Assembly (NCBI GenBank): GCA_964621215.1 | Contig: CAZULF010000031.1 | Coordinates: 1 to 21,160 of the forward strand | DNA: 21,160 bases | Direction: 5' to 3' | Origin: CAZULF01 sp964621215 | GTDB lineage: Bacteria; Pseudomonadota; Gammaproteobacteria; UBA1113 | Shown: piece by piece, positions 10,101-16,058 of the stretch | How positions within the stretch are numbered: the stretch's first letter is position 1 | How the letters are laid out: the number at the start of each line of letters is the position of its first letter | Notes under the pieces: model-generated | What the model was told of the DNA's origin: nothing | The model's input: only the letters and a program-made list of their open reading frames with translations | The model's database searches: none | Position numbers and translations under genes: made by a program

Positions 10101-10437
10101 TGCAGGAGGTAATTCTGTGCTACATCTTGCTGCAGATGCCGGAAACAATGAGCTAATAAGACTGCAAATATCGCTTTTGGTACAACGCAAAAATCGTTCT
10201 GGTGAGTCGCCGTTGGATATGGCCAAGGAAAGCGGGCATACCCCGACTCAAGCACTGTTATCTGAATTTATTGGTGATGCAAAAGCAGTGTCACGACAAT
10301 CTTCATCGTCTCTAGCAAAATCATCTTCGATGACATTTTGGCGACCGGAAGATGAATCTTCTTCTTCTCTCAGTATTTCTCGAGCACCCGATCCTGAAGA
10401 GAAAAGTTCTGTACTAGAATTAGGTGGAGTAGGATAA
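7132..10437 (+). CDS. Pentapeptide-repeat and ankyrin-repeat protein, probable secreted effector
   Basis: The protein has 1101 residues and no signal peptide or membrane segment. Residues 1-280 are mostly helical and unrecognised. A short run of pentapeptide repeats follows at about 281-324 (DTDLSGINLTH, DANLSRANLRGAQF). Residues 325-615 are again helical and unrecognised. About a dozen ankyrin repeats occupy 617-1048, with typical units such as GRTPFMRACMVGNPAIVQFL, GMTPLALACSMGHVDVVRWL and GRTPLLKAAMKGNMPIIQVL. The last ~50 residues are disordered, rich in Ser and acidic residues (RPEDESSSSL, DPEEKSS), which resembles a type IV (Dot/Icm) secretion signal. The domain mix and the neighbouring LRR/GTPase genes suggest a protein that binds host targets. 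No enzymatic motif was seen. The gene ends 4 bases before the stop of the opposing lipoprotein gene. Confidence 0.85.
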   Translation: MLPSNQLRRPHPANDSSVDLLTGDEDLASLLEAIDRIQTDENPSLETMEKRQSKLADYAVTHASEENIITYQQKMAQLIELHKKFHQYQNLSQCLSALNKLKTQNSLCEQEQLILFKPLVDMFYKLYPAHAHDPQHHLHPLKIQYTQPTGWHLPQFPADVLQKNFRDLWSKLKEHAVDLAFQFISELCAIYNPVNLESTIELNFSQRQSAALQEIGLRLLPLIRDGLRAYKEHTDTTFRVQWSMRNDHNVNLILRPYIQMQSDFIDKWQMFLHADQRTIQLEYYNLTDTDLSGINLTHVCFKDANLSRANLRGAQFDSTQFLHALGLQTVTDIDEEKSNEIRRAFFENANGILVNIENELQGFETTLNDIEKLKLLHTEDGELPYFTELTDDQVRSLIILALGNKNINQLPAASPFCYTQLIMYREQNGKSKLADQTREQLINLLHQLMPTGKNQGMGWEVIALAQFELITSLFNNLDLTKEQLDFLESVSNAWNFGAETSFSQRFSQAQETYLQRRAQKCILLNQYKKQLIDTFVAELFNPPNDMLGYGDSERLHLVLEEARHDDEMAVDLSAVDVVRFEELFKKNVDISHVFLKLTPIQERALYEINKLYVQQRYIRFNCAIDNNNLSEVQICVEQGLNPNQPNDVGRTPFMRACMVGNPAIVQFLLANRANVHLKTDAGWTIIESVSRRRNHAVAELLINKGATLDFISRCCLYGEEALQNKTVAEINQLHHSGESLLHIAVLEQLNDLITPIITMGGKVDIENAQHQTPLYLAVQHKNDEAVTLLVEHKAVVTNRMIYLACENKRYEMAKLLREHISEPIDLYTAMFFREWDLLTQLISTHHIDADFWNGMTPLALACSMGHVDVVRWLLDKGANLYVCVNAKLPITYAFENAHTEVIALFLEKGFSMTAVIRELPPAIHVAVDSGHLPVVSIILEHYKKQGQPQLESVANCAHAGRTPLLKAAMKGNMPIIQVLLDAGADPYATDAGGNSVLHLAADAGNNELIRLQISLLVQRKNRSGESPLDMAKESGHTPTQALLSEFIGDAKAVSRQSSSSLAKSSSMTFWRPEDESSSSLSISRAPDPEEKSSVLELGGVG

Positions 10438-10441
10438 GGTT

Positions 10442-10858
10442 TTACTGATTTTGCGCAGCCATCGCAGCCGCGACTTCTGCTTCGTAGTTGGGGGGTACGG
10501 CTGTAAAAGTTGCGTTGACGGGGGTTGGATAGGTGCTTAATTCAGGCCCAATCATTTCTAAGGCCTTTTGAGCTTGCGGTTGGCCTTGGGCTGCGGCAGA
10601 TTGCAACCATTTGAGAGCGAGGGTGTTATTTTGAATCGTGCCGAGTCCGTAATAATACATATAGCCTACAGCATATTGCGCATCAGGAATTTGTTGCACG
10701 GCTAACGGTTGTAATTGTTTAAATGCTCGATGATAATCACCCAAGATAAAATCTTGCTTGCCAGCTACCAGACGTGCTTGTTGGCTGGCGCAAGCGGTCA
10801 ACCACACGCTGAATAGCATAACAAAACAAAGTTTTATGACACGGCTTCCTCTCATCAT
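10442..10858 (-). CDS. Small Sel1-repeat lipoprotein
   Basis: The 138-residue product has an N-terminal hydrophobic signal ending in a lipobox, LTAC, with the lipidated Cys at about residue 23 followed by ASQQ. This predicts an outer- or inner-membrane-anchored periplasmic lipoprotein. The mature part contains Sel1/TPR-like helices: YHRAFKQLQPLAVQQIPDAQ, then the canonical AQYAVGYMYYYGLG and ALKWLQSAAAQGQPQAQKAL. The Ala/Asn/Gln-rich tail looks disordered. It begins with two ATG codons. The AAGGA site lies too close to the first, so the second (10855) is the better spaced start. It lies 20 bases after gspC and is probably cotranscribed with it, which suggests a helper role for the secretion machinery, although that is inference. 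The precise function is unknown. Confidence 0.8.
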   Translation of the reverse strand: MMRGSRVIKLCFVMLFSVWLTACASQQARLVAGKQDFILGDYHRAFKQLQPLAVQQIPDAQYAVGYMYYYGLGTIQNNTLALKWLQSAAAQGQPQAQKALEMIGPELSTYPTPVNATFTAVPPNYEAEVAAAMAAQNQ

Positions 10859-10878
10859 TTTCCTTTTTCAATCAGCGT

Positions 10879-11409
10879 CTAGTGGGTTGTCCTCGAGATA
10901 CCTGTATGGGGTGGACTAAATTTGAGCTCGCGGTTAGGTAAAGTTAATTTTTCTAACTCACCATTACGTTTAATCACCACACTGTCAGGCATTATCTTAA
11001 ATAAGGTTACCCCTGATGTTATCATATCACCAATTCGGTACGATTTAATATTACCGCTTGCATCTTTAATTAAAGCACTTGAATGCGAATGTTTTGGTTT
11101 TAAGAGAGTCCCGACTAAGGTGAGATTTAAATCAGAAAGAGGAATTTGGGCTGTATTGGTAATATTAGGAGGAGTTTGACCAAATAAATGCCACTTAGGA
11201 ATTTGTGCCAGTTGATTTGATGTTTGGGTTGCTGTGGTGGTTGAGACTGAGAGTGGTGTACTTAATGACGGCTTGTGTACGATTAAAACAATATCAGTAA
11301 TAAAGTTGGTCACTATCCATAAACCGCTGAGTGCAATTACCAGCAGCGCCGCTGGTTTTGTATAAGGATGAGACAATAATCTATCATTTAAGGTTTTTAA
11401 AAAGGTCAT
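10879..11409 (-). CDS. gspC: Type II secretion system inner-membrane protein GspC (LspC-like)
   Basis: GspC links the inner-membrane assembly platform of type II secretion to the outer-membrane secretin GspD. The layout fits: a short cytoplasmic N-terminus, one membrane segment (PAALLVIALSGLWIVTNFI), a Thr/Ser-rich periplasmic linker, the WHLFG motif, and an HR domain (LNLTLVGTLL, SSALIKDASG, YRIGDMITSGVTLFKIMPD, VVIKRNGELEKLTLP). It ends right after the HR domain, so it lacks the C-terminal PDZ domain of many GspC proteins. No other gsp gene is nearby, as in Legionella, where the lsp genes are scattered. The frame extends to an ATG at 11442, but a promoter at 11450-11477 would start RNA at about 11443. 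I therefore prefer the ATG at 11409, although its AGGA is 15 bases away. Start uncertain, identity fairly sure. Confidence 0.82.
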   Translation of the reverse strand: MTFLKTLNDRLLSHPYTKPAALLVIALSGLWIVTNFITDIVLIVHKPSLSTPLSVSTTTATQTSNQLAQIPKWHLFGQTPPNITNTAQIPLSDLNLTLVGTLLKPKHSHSSALIKDASGNIKSYRIGDMITSGVTLFKIMPDSVVIKRNGELEKLTLPNRELKFSPPHTGISRTTH

Positions 11410-11449
11410 ATCGATATTTTTGTATCCTACTGCTTCCCACATCTTATTG

Positions 11450-11477
11450 ATTATACGTGGTAAATCTCAAATGTCGA
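11450..11477 (-). promoter_or_regulatory. Candidate sigma-70 promoter of gspC
   Basis: Read on the minus strand, there is a -35 TCGACA (11477-11472, 5 of 6), a 16-bp spacer and a perfect -10 TATAAT (11455-11450). Transcription would begin at about 11443, which makes the upstream in-frame ATG at 11442 leaderless and supports the downstream start. Confidence 0.6.
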
Positions 11478-11483
11478 AATATG

Positions 11484-11558
11484 GTATGGATGGAGCGAAG
11501 CGGAATCCGAGTTTTCTATTCGACGATCCCGGATTCCGCTTCGCTGCATCCAGGCTAC
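11484..11558. repeat. Imperfect palindromic repeat, family A (GGATGGAGCGAAGCGGAATCC type)
   Basis: The left arm GGAGCGAAGCGGAATCC (from 11491) pairs with GGATTCCGCTTCGCTGCATCC (about 11531-11551), with a loop rich in A and T. A related copy with the same arm sequence and the same GGCTAC end is at 15608-15687. The element lies in the divergent promoter region of gspC and putA. Confidence 0.8.
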
Positions 11559-11563
11559 GATTA

Positions 11564-11593
11564 TGGATCCCGCGGACAAGCCGCGGGACGACG
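11564..11593. repeat. Half-copy of the 78-bp palindromic element, family B
   Basis: TGGATCCCGCGGACAAGCCG and the following GCGGGACGACG match one half of the 78-bp elements at 15819-15896 and 17284-17361. On its own it forms a CCGCGG-ACAAG-CCGCGG hairpin. It abuts family A on the left and family C on the right. Confidence 0.75.
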
Positions 11594-11597
11594 GCAG

Positions 11598-11635
11598 GAC
11601 CTTGGGGCATGAATGCCTTCGTGAAGCGTGTGAGG
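11598..11635. repeat. Repeat fragment, family C (GAATGCCTTCGTGAAGC type)
   Basis: The core CATGAATGCCTTCGTGAAGC (11608-11627) is the reverse complement of the right arm of the inverted repeat between putA and the 192-residue gene (14958-14977). The match continues through TGTGAGGC. Confidence 0.7.
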
Positions 11636-11655
11636 CTACGACAATGCTAAGCGTC

Positions 11656-11682
11656 TTGCGGGAATGATAAAAGTTGTATAAT
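11656..11682 (+). promoter_or_regulatory. Candidate sigma-70 promoter of putA
   Basis: There is a perfect -10 TATAAT at 11677-11682 and a partial -35 TTGCGG at 11656-11661 with 15-bp spacing. Transcription would start at about 11689, giving a leader of roughly 25 bases before the ATG at 11714. AGGA at 11701-11704 is a well-spaced ribosome binding site. Confidence 0.55.
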
Positions 11683-11713
11683 CTGCGCTGATTACTCTAT
11701 AGGATTTTTATTA

Positions 11714-14700
11714 ATGTTATTACAACAACCTATTCTAGAACAAACGCCATTGCGTGCAAAAATAACAGAATTTTATCGCAAAGATGAAACGGAATGTTTG
11801 GACATTTTGCTTGAACAAGCGGCCTTACCGGTAGATGCCATTGCTCGTATTCAACAACGCGCAGCCGAGTTGGTGCAGACCATCCGCAAGAAGCGAGTTG
11901 GAGCGGGTGGATTAGATGCCTTTCTTTATCAATACAGCCTCTCCAGCGAAGAAGGGATTGCCCTGATGTGTCTGGCGGAAGCTTTAGTGCGAATTCCTGA
12001 CACAGCCACGCGCGATAAACTAATTCGCGATAAACTTGAATCAGCTGATTGGGAAAAGCACGCCGGTAAAAGTCAATCATTGTTTGTCAATGCCGCAACC
12101 TGGGGTTTGATGCTAACCGGCAATTTATATGAATGGAATGAATTAAGTAGCCAAAATCTCTGGACAACGTTAAAGCGATTAGTCAGTCGTAGCGGTGAGC
12201 CGGTTATTCGTCAATCCGTTAGCTATGCCATGAAAATTTTAGGCAAGCAATTTGTGATGGGCCGCACCATCGAAGAAGCTATGACGCGTGCTAAATCCAA
12301 TGAGGCAATAGGATATTGCTATTCTTATGACATGCTAGGTGAGGCAGCCAAAACAGCACGTGATGCAGATAAATATTTTAATGCTTACCAACAAGCTATT
12401 CATGCCATTGGCGCGTCAGCAGTGGGGTTGAATCCCATTACAGCGCCGGGCATCTCGATTAAATTATCAGCTCTCTATCCACGTTATGAATTGGCTAAAC
12501 GCGACCAAGTGATGCAAGCGTTAGTGCCACGTTTATTAGCACTAGCGAAATTAGCACAACATTATAATATCGGTTTAACAGTCGATGCAGAAGAAAGTGA
12601 GCGTTTGGATTTATCATTAGATGTTATCGAAGCAGTATTAAGCGAGCCCGACCTTAGAGGTTGGAATGGGTTTGGTTTAGCATTACAAGCGTATCAAAAA
12701 CGTGCTTTCTGGGTTATTGATTGGTTAGCAGAATTAGCCAAAAAAACGCAACATCAAATTATGTTGCGTTTGGTTAAAGGTGCTTATTGGGATGCTGAAA
12801 TCAAATCTTCACAAGAGCGAGGTTTGGAAGGTTATCCGGTATTTACCCGTAAAGTATCGACCGATGTGTCTTATATTGCGTGCGCTAAAAAAATTATTCA
12901 TTATGGTGATTTGTTTTATCCACAATTTGCGACCCACAATGCTTATTCAGTAGCAGCGATTCTAGAAATGTTGGCAGATAAAAAGCACTTCGAATTTCAA
13001 TGTTTACATGGTATGGGGCAGACACTGTATGATGATATTATTGGCCCAGATCATTTAAACATTCCTTGTCGTATTTACGCGCCAGTCGGTAGTCACGAAG
13101 ATTTATTAGCGTATTTAGTGCGTCGATTATTAGAAAATGGCGCTAACACTTCATTTGTAAATCGTATCGTCGATGCCAATGAACCGATCGAAAACCTGAT
13201 TGAGGATCCGGTTGCGAAGTTGAAAAAAATGCCGCATTACCCACATCAAAAAATTGCTTTACCTATTAATCTTTATGGCACTGAACGTAAAAACTCTAAG
13301 GGCTGGGATATGTCAAATCATCAAACGTTAAAAATGCTGCAAACCAAATTAACTGCAGCTATGCAAACACCTTGGCGTGGCGGGGTATTGGTTAATGGTA
13401 CATTTTTAGAGGGTGAAACTCATCCGGTGACGGATCCTGCTGATCATAATCGTGTTGTTGGTGAAGTGACTTTAGCTAATGCACAACATGTCGAGCAAGC
13501 ACTATCGATCGCGGCTGCTGCGGCAGCAAGCTGGGATAAAACACCCGCTGAACAACGCGCAGTCTGTTTGGAAAAAGCAGCTGATTTATTAGAACAACAA
13601 ACCGATTTATTTATGGCGTTGGCTATTCGTGAATCCGGTAAAACGATCAATGATGCCATTGCTGAAGTGCGGGAGGCAATTGATTTTTGTCGTTATTATG
13701 CAGCGCAAGCGCGTATGCATTTGGCGAAGCCGACACAGTTACCTGGACCAACAGGTGAATTAAATGTATTGGAACTACATGGACGTGGAGTGATTGCTTG
13801 CATTAGTCCTTGGAATTTTCCACTCGCTATTTTTATGGGACAAGTGACTGCTGCATTAGCCGCGGGTAATGCGGTGATTGCTAAGCCGGCAGGACAAACG
13901 CCGTTAATTGCCAGTTACGCAATTAAGTTATTACATCAAGCCGGTATTCCTGAATCAGTATTACATTTATTACCTGGTTCTGGTGGCGTAGTGGGGGCAC
14001 AGTTGGTCGCAGATCATCGCATCAAGGGTATTATATTTACCGGCTCCACTGAAACTGCACGTATGATCAATCAATCATTAGCTAATCGCGATGGTGCTAT
14101 TGTACCTTTCATTGCAGAGACGGGTGGTCAAAATGCCATGATCGTGGATTCATCTGCATTACCCGAACAAGTTGTCACCGATGTGATTACCTCAGCTTTC
14201 GGCAGCGCTGGGCAACGTTGTTCAGCTTTACGTGTTTTATTCTTGCAAGAAGAAGTAGCAGATAAAATAATTACTATGTTGCAAGGCGCGATGGCGGAAT
14301 TAGCAGTAGGCGATCCATCATTGCTAGCGACCGATATTGGCCCCGTTATTGATAATGCGGCGTTAACGATGCTGCAAAAACATGCAGCGTTAATGCAACA
14401 ACAAGGTAAGTTGGTTTATCAAGTGAAATTAAATCCAGAAGCCACTGCTGCAGGTACTTTCTTCGCACCCTGCGCTTTTGAAATTAACAGTTTGGATGAA
14501 TTAACACGAGAAGTATTTGGTCCCATTTTACATATTATTCGTTATCGTAGTAATGAATTGGATAAAGTGATTCAATCGATTAATAACACAGGGTATGGTT
14601 TAACTTTAGGTATCCATACTCGCATTGAAGAAACTATGCGTTATATTTGCCAACATGTTGCCGTTGGCAATACGTATGTTAATCGCAGCATGATCGGTGC

Positions 14701-14860
14701 GGTGGTGGGCGTTCAACCTTTCGGGGGTGAAGGTTTATCAGGTACAGGCCCTAAAGCAGGGGGCCCGAATTATCTTTTAAGATTATGTACGGAACGCACG
14801 GTAACGATAAATACCACCGCAGCGGGCGGCAATGCGTCGTTGATGTCGATGGGGGAATGA
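11714..14860 (+). CDS. putA: Bifunctional proline dehydrogenase / delta-1-pyrroline-5-carboxylate dehydrogenase PutA
   Basis: PutA oxidises proline to glutamate in two steps, using FAD and then NAD, at the inner-membrane face. At 1048 residues it is a short-type PutA. The proline dehydrogenase barrel covers about residues 170-480 (GISIKLSALYPRYE, RLVKGAYWDAEIK, RRLLENGANTSFVNRI). The aldehyde dehydrogenase half covers about 560-1040, with ISPWNFP (N701), base E802 in AETGGQN, the catalytic cysteine C836 in GQRCSALR, and EVFGPI. No ribbon-helix-helix DNA-binding domain precedes the barrel, so it should not repress its own gene as Escherichia coli PutA does. The C-terminal extension domain of the longest PutAs is also absent. 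It is divergent from gspC. Proline and other amino acids are common carbon sources for intracellular Legionellales, which is context rather than sequence evidence. Confidence 0.97.
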   Translation: MLLQQPILEQTPLRAKITEFYRKDETECLDILLEQAALPVDAIARIQQRAAELVQTIRKKRVGAGGLDAFLYQYSLSSEEGIALMCLAEALVRIPDTATRDKLIRDKLESADWEKHAGKSQSLFVNAATWGLMLTGNLYEWNELSSQNLWTTLKRLVSRSGEPVIRQSVSYAMKILGKQFVMGRTIEEAMTRAKSNEAIGYCYSYDMLGEAAKTARDADKYFNAYQQAIHAIGASAVGLNPITAPGISIKLSALYPRYELAKRDQVMQALVPRLLALAKLAQHYNIGLTVDAEESERLDLSLDVIEAVLSEPDLRGWNGFGLALQAYQKRAFWVIDWLAELAKKTQHQIMLRLVKGAYWDAEIKSSQERGLEGYPVFTRKVSTDVSYIACAKKIIHYGDLFYPQFATHNAYSVAAILEMLADKKHFEFQCLHGMGQTLYDDIIGPDHLNIPCRIYAPVGSHEDLLAYLVRRLLENGANTSFVNRIVDANEPIENLIEDPVAKLKKMPHYPHQKIALPINLYGTERKNSKGWDMSNHQTLKMLQTKLTAAMQTPWRGGVLVNGTFLEGETHPVTDPADHNRVVGEVTLANAQHVEQALSIAAAAAASWDKTPAEQRAVCLEKAADLLEQQTDLFMALAIRESGKTINDAIAEVREAIDFCRYYAAQARMHLAKPTQLPGPTGELNVLELHGRGVIACISPWNFPLAIFMGQVTAALAAGNAVIAKPAGQTPLIASYAIKLLHQAGIPESVLHLLPGSGGVVGAQLVADHRIKGIIFTGSTETARMINQSLANRDGAIVPFIAETGGQNAMIVDSSALPEQVVTDVITSAFGSAGQRCSALRVLFLQEEVADKIITMLQGAMAELAVGDPSLLATDIGPVIDNAALTMLQKHAALMQQQGKLVYQVKLNPEATAAGTFFAPCAFEINSLDELTREVFGPILHIIRYRSNELDKVIQSINNTGYGLTLGIHTRIEETMRYICQHVAVGNTYVNRSMIGAVVGVQPFGGEGLSGTGPKAGGPNYLLRLCTERTVTINTTAAGGNASLMSMGE

Positions 14861-14875
14861 ATTCAAACCCGTTCC

Positions 14876-14988
14876 GACCTTATGACCATGAAAGACCTTC
14901 GTGAAGACGCCGTAAATACGTCCTTGTAGGCTCAGGTTCGGCATCCCTGCCTCACATGCTTCACGAAGGCATTCATGGTCATAAGGTC
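14876..14988. repeat. 113-bp inverted repeat between convergent genes, family C
   Basis: The outer arms GACCTTATGACCATGAA (14876-14892) and its exact reverse complement (14972-14988) form a 17-bp perfect stem. After a 2-3 base interruption the stem continues with CCTTCGTGAAG (14896-14906, pairing with 14959-14969). The loop is about 52 bases. It fills most of the 135-bp gap between the putA stop and the stop of the convergent gene, so it could act as a two-way transcription barrier. Neither side has a clear T-tract at the stem base. The right arm is shared with 11608-11627, so it is a dispersed element rather than a private terminator. Confidence 0.8.
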
Positions 14989-14995
14989 TAGTCCT

Positions 14996-15574
14996 TTATT
15001 CTCCCAACACTATCTCACTCACTCTCACTAAATTAAATCCCTCGCTCGGTACCATAATGACGGAACCAGCGGAACTTAAATCCAGCGGGTGTTGTAATTG
15101 ATAGCTGACGGGATAAATGATTTCGCTTACGCGAGGAAGCTCAAGTAACTCAGCATTAATAGAAGAAATACGTTGGTTATAGACTTTATTTTTTACATGT
15201 TCACCACGTGCTACAATAAAGCTCATCAAACCATAATGTTGTGATTGAAAGTCACTATTGAATCGACGAATGGCTAAAGGAATACGATAACGTTCTGCAT
15301 GATTCAAGCTAGTGAAATAATCGCTAGAACGTTGTTGTTTCAATTGGATATTTTGTTGATTGCGCATCTGGGTTCGTTCTAGGCACAATTCAACAAAGCT
15401 GCGAGGGGACATCAATAACTGACCCTGCGCATCAGACACAGCGGTAATGCAAGGTAATTCAAATACCTGATACACTTTATAGGTATTATCCTTTTGCTTA
15501 TTGTAGCGAGAACTTTTTTTCTCGGTTGTTATTGGCATGATCAGTGCATCGTTCATTGTATTATTAGCCTTCAT
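14996..15574 (-). CDS. Conserved-looking hypothetical protein, 192 residues
   Basis: I do not recognise this protein. It is soluble, has no signal peptide or membrane helix, and starts with a charged, low-complexity stretch (TTEKKSSRYNKQKDN). The rest alternates predicted strands (YKVYQVFELPCITAVSD, HYGLMSFIVARGEHV, GSVIMVPSEGFNLVRVSEIVL) with one polar helix (CLERTQMRNQQNIQLKQQRS). The composition and codon use look like a real gene, and no competing frame is better. The ATG at 15574 has no clear Shine-Dalgarno. The in-frame ATG at 15556 has GAAGG 11 bases before it and may be the true start. It is transcribed toward putA, ends at the family C inverted repeat, and has a family A palindrome upstream. 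No function is proposed. Confidence 0.7.
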   Translation of the reverse strand: MKANNTMNDALIMPITTEKKSSRYNKQKDNTYKVYQVFELPCITAVSDAQGQLLMSPRSFVELCLERTQMRNQQNIQLKQQRSSDYFTSLNHAERYRIPLAIRRFNSDFQSQHYGLMSFIVARGEHVKNKVYNQRISSINAELLELPRVSEIIYPVSYQLQHPLDLSSAGSVIMVPSEGFNLVRVSEIVLGE

Positions 15575-15607
15575 TGTTTAATGTAAATGGTGTTGAAAGT
15601 AGTTCCC

Positions 15608-15687
15608 GTAGCCTGGATGCAGCGAAGCGGAATCCAGGATCTCCGCATAAAGAGCCCCGGATTGCGCTAGCGCTCCATCCAGGCTAC
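15608..15687. repeat. Imperfect palindromic repeat, family A
   Basis: GTAGCCTGGATGCAGCGAAG at the left end is mirrored by TCCATCCAGGCTAC at the right end. The copy is related to 11484-11558, sharing GCAGCGAAGCGGAATCC. It lies upstream of the 192-residue gene on the minus strand. Confidence 0.8.
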
Positions 15688-15780
15688 ACAGATTATGCAG
15701 TCAATTTGACTCAAGAACATTCAATTACGACCATTGTACAGAAGAAACCTTAAGAAAAGCTTAGGTAATGGGAAAATTTG

Positions 15781-15955
15781 AAAATATTTTACTGCAGGGG
15801 ACATTTTATTAAAATTCTCGTCGTCCCGCGATTTATTCGCGGGATCCAGGGGGTATCGATGCGTTCTGGATACCGCGGACAAGCCGCGGTACGACGTGGT
15901 TTTAAGATTGTTTTCTCTCGAAAACAATTTTTGTCCCCTGCAGAGAAAATATTTT
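15781..15955. repeat. 175-bp inverted repeat with ~23-bp ends enclosing a family B element
   Basis: The left end (15781-15803) is AAAATATTTT, one base, then CTGCAGGGGACA. The right end (15932-15955) is its reverse complement apart from a one-base length difference. Terminal inverted repeats around a non-coding core that contains another palindrome give a MITE-like structure. No target-site duplication was identified. Confidence 0.75.
15819..15896. repeat. 78-bp palindromic element, family B, copy 1
   Basis: The ends CGTCGTCCCGCG and GTACGACG are nearly complementary. Two inner hairpins (CCCGCG-ATTTATT-CGCGGG and CCGCGG-ACAAG-CCGCGG) flank a variable centre with GGATCCAGG and TCTGGATAC. The copy is inverted relative to 17284-17361, has the same 78-bp length, and differs mainly in the central dozen bases. 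Confidence 0.88.
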
Positions 15956-15978
15956 TTATCCCCAGCACGCGAGTTTTT

Positions 15979-15987
15979 TGTTACAAT
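15979..15987 (+). promoter_or_regulatory. Candidate extended -10 promoter of the antiporter operon
   Basis: TGTTACAAT fits the TGnTAnAAT extended -10 pattern, with TACAAT at 15982-15987. No good -35 is visible, which is tolerated in extended -10 promoters. The AAGGAAG ribosome binding site is at 16041-16047, 11 bases before the ATG. Confidence 0.35.
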
Positions 15988-16058
15988 GCCCTCAATGTAC
16001 CGATCGTTCATCCATTCTGGGATGAGAGTCACCCCTAGCTAAGGAAGTTGTATAAAAA

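Larger units (their letters stand above)
15575..16058. other. 484-bp intergenic region filled with nested palindromes
   Basis: No convincing gene is present. The region holds a family A palindrome (15608-15687), a larger inverted repeat (15781-15955) enclosing a 78-bp family B element (15819-15896), a small ATTGTTTT/AAAACAAT hairpin (15907-15928), and the promoter and ribosome binding site of the antiporter gene. Stretches 15688-15780 and 15988-16040 show nothing specific. Open frames on both strands here mainly translate the repeats. Confidence 0.7.

Noticed and set aside
11410..11442. Upstream ATG (11442) as the gspC start
   Set aside because: A good minus-strand promoter at 11450-11477 would begin transcription at about 11443, leaving no leader or ribosome binding site for that codon.
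11420..11650. 76-codon plus-strand open frame between gspC and putA
   Set aside because: It is a translation of the stacked repeat families and overlaps the gspC start antisense.
15721..16032. 103-codon open frame on the minus strand before the antiporter gene
   Set aside because: It runs through the nested palindromes, and its only family-like stretch is the element-encoded LDPANKSRDDE peptide. It also overlaps the likely promoter and has no ribosome binding site.
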